From Candidatus Atribacteria bacterium (GTDB lineage: Bacteria; Atribacterota; Phoenicimicrobiia; Phoenicimicrobiales; Stramentimicrobiaceae), in contig JAGYIZ010000018.1 in NCBI GenBank assembly GCA_018402425.1, positions 1 through 41,109 on the forward strand: a stretch of DNA of 41,109 nt, in the 5' to 3' direction. The position numbers and the translations under genes were made by a program. The notes beneath the pieces were generated by a model, which saw only the letters and a program-made list of their open reading frames with translations, ran no database searches and was not told the DNA's origin. Shown in pieces: positions 34,953 through 41,109 of this stretch; position 1 is the first letter of the stretch; each line of letters begins with the position of its first letter.

Positions 34953-35047
34953 AGAAGAAACTGGCGCTTTAAAAAAGTATAAATAAAAATTATTATGCAT
35001 ATAGAGCAATTTGTATATATTTCGTAAGATAAGAAAGGAAAATAAGA

Positions 35048-36097
35048 ATGGAATTGTTGAAAAAACTCTGTGAAACCCCGGGTATCTCGGGTTATGAAAG
35101 TCTTGTGAGAACTGTTGTTAAAGAAGAATTAGAAGGTTTGTGTGATAAAGTTGAAACAGATTGTCTTGGGAGTGTGATAGCTTTTAAAAAAGCCGTGACA
35201 AATGACCAGGAAACTAAAAAAAAGAAGATAATGCTGGCTGCACATATGGACCAGATAGGCTTTTTAGTCAAGTCTATTGATAGTAAAGGGTATATAAGGT
35301 TTGCCAGGGTGGGGGGATTTGACCCCAAAACTTTGGTTGCACAACGTGTGATTGTTCATGGTAAAAAAGATTTAGTAGGGGTTATAGGTTCCAAACCAAT
35401 CCATGTTTTAGAGGAAGCGGAAAAAAAGAAGGCACCTGACTTTAAAGACTTCTACATTGATGTAGGTTTGGCTAAAAAAGAGGTAGAAGATTTAATCCAG
35501 CCTGGTGATTTTATCACTTTTGACCGGGATTTTATCCGCATGAATGATAAGATGGTAACTTCTCTGGCATTAGATAACCGGGTAGGGGTTTATGTTATCA
35601 TAGAAGCCTTAAGAAGAGTAAAAAATAATCAGGTAGATATTTATGCAGTAGCAACTTCTCAGGAAGAGGTAGGTTTAAGAGGGGCAACTACATCATCTTA
35701 TGCTATTGAGCCGGATATAGGTATTGCCCTGGATGTTACTATAGCCATGGATACCCCTGGTATTAAGGAAGAAGAAAAAGGTTGTGAGCTAGGGAAGGGC
35801 ACCGCAATTGCAGTAATGAATTCCTCTATGATTGCGCATAGAGGCTTATGTAATTTCCTAAAAGAACTGGCTGAGAAGAATAAAATCAATTATCAGATGG
35901 ATATTATGGAAAGAGGCGGTACAGATGCCGGTTCCATACAAAAAGCCCGTTGTGGGGTGATTACCGGTGGCATTTCAATTCCATCTCGTTATATTCATTC
36001 TGTAGTGGAGATGTGCCATATTGATGACATTGAGGCAACTATTCAGCTGTTGGTATGCTTTTTAGAGAATATCCATAGAGCTGATTTCTTGAAATAA
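35048..36097 (+). CDS. M42 family metallopeptidase
   Basis: A 349-aa di-metal aminopeptidase of the glutamyl aminopeptidase/TET type, which forms large self-compartmentalised particles in characterised members. Metal and catalytic motifs are AAHMDQIGF (His66, Asp68), ALDNRVG (Asp176), SQEEVGLRGA (Glu206, Glu207), ALDVT, and the late GGTDAG with SRYIHS. The length is typical. AGAAAGGA precedes the ATG. It degrades peptides in the cytoplasm. Confidence 0.93.
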   Translation: MELLKKLCETPGISGYESLVRTVVKEELEGLCDKVETDCLGSVIAFKKAVTNDQETKKKKIMLAAHMDQIGFLVKSIDSKGYIRFARVGGFDPKTLVAQRVIVHGKKDLVGVIGSKPIHVLEEAEKKKAPDFKDFYIDVGLAKKEVEDLIQPGDFITFDRDFIRMNDKMVTSLALDNRVGVYVIIEALRRVKNNQVDIYAVATSQEEVGLRGATTSSYAIEPDIGIALDVTIAMDTPGIKEEEKGCELGKGTAIAVMNSSMIAHRGLCNFLKELAEKNKINYQMDIMERGGTDAGSIQKARCGVITGGISIPSRYIHSVVEMCHIDDIEATIQLLVCFLENIHRADFLK

Positions 36098-36120
36098 GTA
36101 AAACGGCAAGTAATTTGCAA

Positions 36121-36780
36121 ATGAAAAATTGGGATAATGATTCAAAACTTTTATTAATGCATCAATGTCTATCAGACTTTTTTGGTCCATTAAACTGGTG
36201 GCCGGGTGATTCAGCACTAGAGATTATGATAGGTGCTATATTAACCCAGAATACTAATTGGCAGAATGTCAGTAAGTCAATTAAAAAGATAAAAGAAAAA
36301 GAATTACTTAATGTAAAAGCTCTTTTTCAAATTGATGAGCAACAATTGAGTCAGTTGATTAAGTCCTGTGGATACTATAATATCAAAGCAAAACGACTCA
36401 AGAACTTTATCAGGTTTTTTTATCAAAAATATGATGGCTTGACAGAAAAGATGTTTAAAGAAGATTGGCAATATTTGAGAGGAGAGCTATTAAGTGTAAA
36501 CGGCATTGGTCAGGAAACAGCTGATAGTATTTTGTTATATGCCGGAGGGAAACCTGTCTTTGTAGTGGATGCCTATACTAGAAGAATTTTTCAGCGACAT
36601 GAACTTGTTTCTTCTGAAGATAGCTATGAACAGATTCAACAGTATTTTATGAAAAATTTACCTGAGGATTATTGCCTATACAACGAGTTTCATGCTCAGA
36701 TTGTGATGGTGGGCAAAAAATACTGTAAGCGCAATAATCCAAATTGTCCGGATTGTCCACTATCAATATTCCTTGAATAA
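36121..36780 (+). CDS. Endonuclease III-like HhH-GPD DNA glycosylase
   Basis: A 219-aa protein of the HhH-GPD superfamily. It shows GAILTQNTNWQNVSKSI, the hairpin LLSVNGIGQETADSILLYA, and the catalytic Asp in FVVDAYTRRIFQRH. The lysine used by bifunctional endonuclease III (in GRKTAN) is Glu here (GQETAD), suggesting a monofunctional glycosylase. The C-terminal cluster motif has three Cys (C-x6-C-x2-C) and then ends; the usual fourth Cys is replaced by Leu. An in-frame TTG at 36115 is an alternative start; neither has a strong ribosome-binding site. Confidence 0.85.
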   Translation: MKNWDNDSKLLLMHQCLSDFFGPLNWWPGDSALEIMIGAILTQNTNWQNVSKSIKKIKEKELLNVKALFQIDEQQLSQLIKSCGYYNIKAKRLKNFIRFFYQKYDGLTEKMFKEDWQYLRGELLSVNGIGQETADSILLYAGGKPVFVVDAYTRRIFQRHELVSSEDSYEQIQQYFMKNLPEDYCLYNEFHAQIVMVGKKYCKRNNPNCPDCPLSIFLE

Positions 36781-36850
36781 GGCTCTTTTTTTCTCAAGTT
36801 GCGTATTTATTATTATTTAGATAGAATGTTTATTAGCAATAGCTTTTAAA

Positions 36851-38041
36851 TTGAATGATAATTCCAATCTAAGCAAAAGAGTATACTGGTATTTATCAAT
36901 GAATGAAAAAGAATTTCAGAAAGAAATACTTGATACAGAAGACCGAAGTTTATCCCCGTTCGGTACAAAAAATTCTACTGCCCGGAGAAAAGTCCCTATT
37001 TATCATCCCTTAAGAGGACCTTTTTCCAGGGATAGGGATCATATATTGTATTCAGGTTCTTTTCGTCGCTATATTGGGAAAACTCAGGTAATTTACAATG
37101 CGGCTAGTTTTGATGAACAGTTGGCAAATCGCAGTATTCATACATTACAGGTTTCTCAAATTGCCCGTTCGATTGGAAAAGTCTTAAAACTCAACCAGGA
37201 TTTAATTGAAGCCATTGCCCTGGGGCATGATTTAGGGCATGCTCCCTTCGGACATGATGGTGAAAGAATTTTACAGGATATATGCAGACAATATAATCTG
37301 GGTCTTTTTTTTCATAACATACATAGCCTAAGAGTAGTTGACCAGCTTTCCGATGCCAATAGGGGAATGGATTTAACCTTTCAGGTCAGGGATGGCATTG
37401 TTTCGCATGACGGTGAAGTAAATGAAATAGCAGTACGACCGGATTTAAGCAAGACAGAAGATGATATTCAGAATTATGTGGAAAGCAAGAAAAAAGGAGA
37501 AAAAGTGATTATTTTTCCTTCAACTTTAGAAGGTTGTTTAGTTCGAATTACTGACTCGATTTCCTATATTGGTCAAGACTATGAAGATGCTATACGCATT
37601 GGTTTGATTAAAAAGAATGATTTGCCGGAAAAAATCAGGGAAGTATTAGGGGAAACTAATAGTGAAATAATCAATACCCTGGTCCACAATGTTATAGAGC
37701 AATCTTATGGAAAAAATGAAATAAGGTATTCAAAGAGTATTGCTGATTGTGTTTTTCAATTAAAGACATTTAACCTCCAGCATATTTACGAAAATCAAGC
37801 ATTAAAGACAGAAAGAGAAAAAATTAGAAAAGCATTTTTTTGTTTGTTTGATTATTTTACAGATGATATTAAAGAAGGAAAAACTGAATCAATTGTTTTT
37901 ACAGAATGGATATTTAACCGGGGAGAGAATAAAGGTAAAAAATACTTAAATGACTATTCCCCGGAAGAAGTAGTGGTAGATTATTTGGCTTCAATGACTG
38001 ATCGTTATTTCTTGAATGCCTATCAATCTCTAATTAAATAA
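36851..38041 (+). CDS. dNTP triphosphohydrolase (HD domain, Dgt-like)
   Basis: A 396-aa HD-superfamily enzyme that hydrolyses dNTPs to nucleoside and triphosphate. It shows FSRDRDHILYSGSFRRYIGKTQV, the first metal His in NRSIHTLQVSQIAR, then IALGHDLGHAPFGHDGE with the HD pair, and the late ITDSISYIGQDYEDA Asp. The start is uncertain: TTG 36851 gives the longest product but has no good ribosome-binding site. An ATG 16 codons in (MNEKEFQKEILDTEDRSLS) is the first alternative. Confidence 0.88.
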   Translation: MNDNSNLSKRVYWYLSMNEKEFQKEILDTEDRSLSPFGTKNSTARRKVPIYHPLRGPFSRDRDHILYSGSFRRYIGKTQVIYNAASFDEQLANRSIHTLQVSQIARSIGKVLKLNQDLIEAIALGHDLGHAPFGHDGERILQDICRQYNLGLFFHNIHSLRVVDQLSDANRGMDLTFQVRDGIVSHDGEVNEIAVRPDLSKTEDDIQNYVESKKKGEKVIIFPSTLEGCLVRITDSISYIGQDYEDAIRIGLIKKNDLPEKIREVLGETNSEIINTLVHNVIEQSYGKNEIRYSKSIADCVFQLKTFNLQHIYENQALKTEREKIRKAFFCLFDYFTDDIKEGKTESIVFTEWIFNRGENKGKKYLNDYSPEEVVVDYLASMTDRYFLNAYQSLIK

Positions 38042-38489
38042 CTATAAGATGATTTTTTTGGAACATATACCAAGAGACAGTTAAAAAATTTTTTAGATAA
38101 AATTATAGTTAGTTCGTATAATAATATTTAAAACTTTTTTATAAAATTGTCTAGTTTGTCCAGGTATTGTGCTATAATTGTTGAATGATAATTTTAAATT
38201 AATTAATATAATAACAGGACAGAAAAATTTATTTAACCATTTCTACATTCTAAGAAGATGGTAATGGTTAAATAAATGCTTTAACCATAAAAAGGTTAAG
38301 AGTAGCTAGATGACAATTTTTCACCTGAAGTACAAAGTTGGAAGTACTATTGCTTAGAAATATTATAGCTAAAGGTTAAATAAAAAATTGAAAGAAAAAG
38401 AGCTAAAAGTAGCAAATAACTAAACCTCTTTTGAAGGTTCTTAAATCCACCCGCTATGCGGGTGCGATATTTATTGAGGAGTCAGTCTA
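38042..38489 (+). promoter_or_regulatory. Long structured leader upstream of the M23 peptidase gene
   Basis: TGC-TATAAT at 38170-38178 is an extended -10 promoter. Downstream, a perfect 15-bp inverted repeat pairs 38227-38241 with 38263-38277 around a 21-base loop; the right arm contains GGTTAA, which recurs near 38295 and 38373. Finally CACCCGC-TAT-GCGGGTG (38447-38463) forms a GC-rich hairpin about 13 bases before the GAGGAG ribosome-binding site. Together this implies a leader of about 300 bases. I recognise no known riboswitch class. Confidence 0.5.
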
Positions 38490-40043
38490 TTGTCCATAAA
38501 AAGATACAGCACTTTTCATAGTCATCGTAATTATAAAAAGAAGAATACCCTGGAATCAAAAAAGAACTATTCTTCAGTTAAGATTAAAAAGATACTATTT
38601 GGGTTTTTGGCTATGCTGCTTGTATTGGTAGGAATTAATCTATTTTTAAACATACCTTTTATGTCATTAGGTTTGGAAGAGAAGAAAGAAAAAGTTCAAT
38701 CCCAGGTTATAGAAATAGAACCAAAGAAAAGCACAGAAACTTTAACAGGAGTATCAGCCTTTGCGGAAAATAAGGATGAGAGCCAGGTGCAATTGTTCTC
38801 TCAAAAACAATCTGATACTGATTATCCTGAGAAGAATTCTATACAGGGATTACAGGATATTAAAGACGAACTTGACCAAATTGCCCTGCGCAATGAACGA
38901 CTCAGTGAAGAAGAATTAAGTCTCAGGTACCAGCAAACCCAGCTGGAGAAAAAAGAGGATATAAATAGAGTCTCCGGAGATTTAAATGCCGGAGAAACCC
39001 TTTATCAGCATCTGGTGAAATATGGTATTTCTCCCACTGAGATTTTGCGATTACAGGAAAAAGTGCATTCTGTAGTCGATATTAGTTGCCTGAATGCCGG
39101 TACCAAATTTGCAGTTCATTATAAAGATGAAGGGAACATTGTTCAGTTCGATTACCAGCCAAACCAGCTGGATGTATACCATATAAAGATTCCTCAAACT
39201 GAAATAGATAATATTGAAGTCAGCAAGGATAAAATTTTCAGGGAAATTGTCTGTTTTGAGGGAAAAATTGACACTTCTTTGTATGAATCCATGGTTGAAC
39301 ATAGCAACTCAGGCCAGCTGGCGGTTAAACTAGCTGAAATATTTGCTTGGGATATTGATTTTCTAACTGAATGTCAACCCGGAGATACTTTTAAAATTTT
39401 AGTGGAAAAGATGTACCGGGGAGATTTTTATCGTTGGGGAGATATTCTGGCTGCCGTATATGAAGGGGAAATGCTTAGCACCCATACGGCAATAATGTTT
39501 GAAGATCTCAACGGAAATAATAATTATTATGATTCAGAAGGTAGATGTCTTAAAAAAGCTTTTTTAAGAGCACCGCTGGATTATAAATATATCAGTTCCC
39601 ACTATACTCAAAGCAGGTTTCATCCTATTTTGAGAATTTGGCGTCCGCATTTGGCTATTGATTATGCCGCCCCAACCGGGACGGCAGTTGTATCAATAGG
39701 GTCGGGAACAGTTAAATCCAGATATTACGATCAGGGCGGTTACGGTAATTATGTGGAAATAAGACATCCCAATGGCTATGTTACCGGCTACGGTCATCTT
39801 TCAGAATTTGCCCAGGGATTGCATGTAGGGCAGAGAGTTGAACAGGGAGAAATTATCGGATATGTTGGTGCTACAGGCTTGGCCACAGGTCCCCATTTGG
39901 ATTTTGCTATCAGCAAGAATGGACAAAGGTTTAACTTTCTGGATTTGGAATTGCCGCCAGCCAGTTCAGTAAGCTCGGATTACCGTGATGATTTTGACAT
40001 GGTAAAGAAAAATTATCTATCAATTTTGAATGAAAACAGTTAA
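38490..40043 (+). CDS. M23 family (LytM-type) metallopeptidase, membrane-anchored
   Basis: A 517-aa peptidoglycan endopeptidase candidate. It has a basic N-terminus, one transmembrane segment (about residues 33-58), a charged, Glu/Gln-rich linker to about residue 160, an OapA/Csd3-like domain starting GETLYQHLVKYGISPTEILRL, and a C-terminal LytM domain. Zinc-site motif HLAID (His387, Asp391) and YGHLSEF are present. The usual HxH is HLD (His469, Asp471), a variant seen in some Csd3-like M23 proteins. It starts at TTG 38490 with GAGGAG about 9 bases upstream. A REP-like palindrome follows. Confidence 0.88.
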   Translation: MSIKRYSTFHSHRNYKKKNTLESKKNYSSVKIKKILFGFLAMLLVLVGINLFLNIPFMSLGLEEKKEKVQSQVIEIEPKKSTETLTGVSAFAENKDESQVQLFSQKQSDTDYPEKNSIQGLQDIKDELDQIALRNERLSEEELSLRYQQTQLEKKEDINRVSGDLNAGETLYQHLVKYGISPTEILRLQEKVHSVVDISCLNAGTKFAVHYKDEGNIVQFDYQPNQLDVYHIKIPQTEIDNIEVSKDKIFREIVCFEGKIDTSLYESMVEHSNSGQLAVKLAEIFAWDIDFLTECQPGDTFKILVEKMYRGDFYRWGDILAAVYEGEMLSTHTAIMFEDLNGNNNYYDSEGRCLKKAFLRAPLDYKYISSHYTQSRFHPILRIWRPHLAIDYAAPTGTAVVSIGSGTVKSRYYDQGGYGNYVEIRHPNGYVTGYGHLSEFAQGLHVGQRVEQGEIIGYVGATGLATGPHLDFAISKNGQRFNFLDLELPPASSVSSDYRDDFDMVKKNYLSILNENS

Positions 40044-40060
40044 AATATTAATAGTCCATA

Positions 40061-40102
40061 GGGGACGGTTCTCTGTTTGGGGCTAAACAGAGAACCGTCC
40101 CC
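40061..40102. repeat. REP-like 18-bp perfect inverted repeat
   Basis: GGGGACGGTTCTCTGTTT (40061-40078), loop GGGGCT, then its exact complement (40085-40102). It is much more GC-rich than its surroundings. GGGGACGGTTCTC-type palindromes are recalled as REP sequences mobilised by RAYT/Y1 transposases in several bacteria. It may also act as a transcription terminator after the M23 gene, though no T tract follows. Confidence 0.7.
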
Positions 40103-40148
40103 ATCAAATCCATTAAATTAATTAATCCCTAAATTAAAAGGAGGGAAG

Positions 40149-41075
40149 ATGGTTATGAAATTTAATAAGGTGATATATTATACATTGATTTTAGTATTTT
40201 TATTGATTGTTTCCCAGGCTTTTATTCTTAGCGGTGTTGCCCAGGAAGTGGAAATTTTCAGTCAAACAGAACCCGAAGCTATAGAATTGCTGGAGAAGGC
40301 AGTAGATAAGATGGAAGAAGCACTGGATACTTATCAGGGTGCCCATTATCCTGGTAGAGCACTATGGGCAGAGGCAATTGATTATGCACAACAGGCATTG
40401 GAAATTGATCCTGATTTTATTGAAGGTAATTATTATTTGGCATTGATGTACCAGTATACTAACTGGTATTACCGGGAAGCGGAACAATGGAAGAAATATC
40501 TGGAACTAATAGAAAGAACAGATTTAACTTCTCCCCAGGTTAAACAGAATTTAGCCTATGCCTACTATAGACTGGGCTATAATTACTATGAGAAGGGTGA
40601 CTATGAACAATGTCTCATCTATTTCCTGAACTCGATTAAAGAATATCCTGATATGATTGATTCTAACTACTGGGCTGCCCGAGTGTTCTATGAAACCGGT
40701 GACTTGGAAAATTCATTATTCTATTGGGAAAGGGTTCTTAAGCTAGATCCGGACTATCCAAGGGCACAGTATTTCTATGATAAAGTACAGGCCTCTATCC
40801 AGTATGGTAAGGAAGCATACAATTGGTATGAGCAGGGCTATAAGTACTATGAAGCCAGGAATTTTGACCGTGCAATTGATGCTTACCGGGAGGCAATTCG
40901 TTTGAATCCAAGCTTTACCGATGCCTATTACTGGTTGGGAAGAGTCTATTTTGAAACCGGTGATTATAATCAGGCAATTCAGAATTATCGAAAGGTCCTG
41001 GAACTAGATCCGGATAATAGCAAGGCTGATTACTGGTTAAAAGAATCACAGAGGCAGCTGGAAGCTAATCAATAA
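40149..41075 (+). CDS. Exported TPR repeat protein
   Basis: A 308-aa protein with a signal peptide (hydrophobic residues about 11-30, cleavage near GVAQ) followed by tetratricopeptide repeats. AEAIDYAQQALEIDPDFIEG, QNLAYAYYRLGYNYYEKG, YWAARVFYETGDLENSLF, FDRAIDAYREAIRLNPSFTD and YNQAIQNYRKVLELDPDNSK are regular 34-residue units rich in Tyr. It is likely a scaffold in the envelope. A strong AGGAGGGA precedes ATG 40149. The gene is complete, ending 34 bases before the window edge. Confidence 0.88.
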   Translation: MVMKFNKVIYYTLILVFLLIVSQAFILSGVAQEVEIFSQTEPEAIELLEKAVDKMEEALDTYQGAHYPGRALWAEAIDYAQQALEIDPDFIEGNYYLALMYQYTNWYYREAEQWKKYLELIERTDLTSPQVKQNLAYAYYRLGYNYYEKGDYEQCLIYFLNSIKEYPDMIDSNYWAARVFYETGDLENSLFYWERVLKLDPDYPRAQYFYDKVQASIQYGKEAYNWYEQGYKYYEARNFDRAIDAYREAIRLNPSFTDAYYWLGRVYFETGDYNQAIQNYRKVLELDPDNSKADYWLKESQRQLEANQ

Positions 41076-41109
41076 AATTTTTTGGAGATATTGATTTATT
41101 GTATATTTA

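Noticed and set aside
1-41109. CRISPR arrays, tRNA or rRNA genes, insertion sequences, phage genes
   Set aside because: No regularly spaced direct repeats, no cloverleaf-like or rRNA-like sequence, and no transposase or integrase motifs were found by reading both strands.

Overview
The window is AT-rich, densely coded chromosomal DNA from an anaerobic or fermentative bacterium. The gene set includes a tungsten-type aldehyde:ferredoxin oxidoreductase-family enzyme, an EFR1-type flavodoxin/ferredoxin protein, archaeal-type phosphoglycerate mutase, ComB, an M42 peptidase, a DctPQM TRAP transporter and T-box leaders. This combination fits a low-GC anaerobe such as Atribacterota or a deep Firmicutes-like lineage. 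That placement is inference; no rRNA or tRNA gene is present to fix it. I see no phage, insertion sequence, CRISPR array or integrase.

Layout. At 1-3413 are a cut-off Cys-rich protein, mgsA and a SIMPL-domain protein (minus strand), then a C69-type hydrolase. At 3525-12440 is a branched-chain amino acid operon: promoter, leucine-type T-box, ilvB-ilvH-leuA, a second LeuA-like enzyme split by a frameshift, then leuC-leuD-leuB. At 12441-14649 are an eroded DUF456 gene, a methyltransferase with a doubtful start and a CGGC-domain protein. At 14704-19748 a second, similarly built promoter plus an isoleucine-type T-box precedes a TRAP transporter (dctP, dctQ, dctM) and ilvD. At 19750-25620 are paired hairpins, the EFR1 ferredoxin (minus), nitroreductase, patatin, an AOR-family enzyme and a DUF72 protein. 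At 25870-29413 are queH and a frameshifted bile-acid-symporter-family gene (minus), a flippase-like membrane protein (plus) and a TPR protein (minus). At 29772-38041 is a plus-strand run: yjbQ family, recD2, apgM, comB, HIT protein, M42 peptidase, endonuclease III-like glycosylase and dNTP triphosphohydrolase. At 38042-41109 a structured leader precedes an M23 peptidase, then come a REP-like palindrome and a secreted TPR protein.

How it works together. The two T-box operons divide the branched-chain pathway. The CUC (Leu) leader controls acetolactate synthase and the leucine branch. The AUC (Ile) leader controls dihydroxy-acid dehydratase together with a TRAP importer. The importer is therefore predicted to bring in isoleucine-pathway carboxylates. 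A second LeuA paralogue suggests a citramalate route to 2-oxobutyrate, with LeuCDB shared. ilvC, ilvE and ilvA are not in the window.

Several genes (LeuA-like, DUF456, probably the methyltransferase, symporter) carry single frame disruptions. Only the LeuA-like one sits exactly on a classical -1 slippery heptamer next to a stop codon. The others look like decay or base-calling errors.
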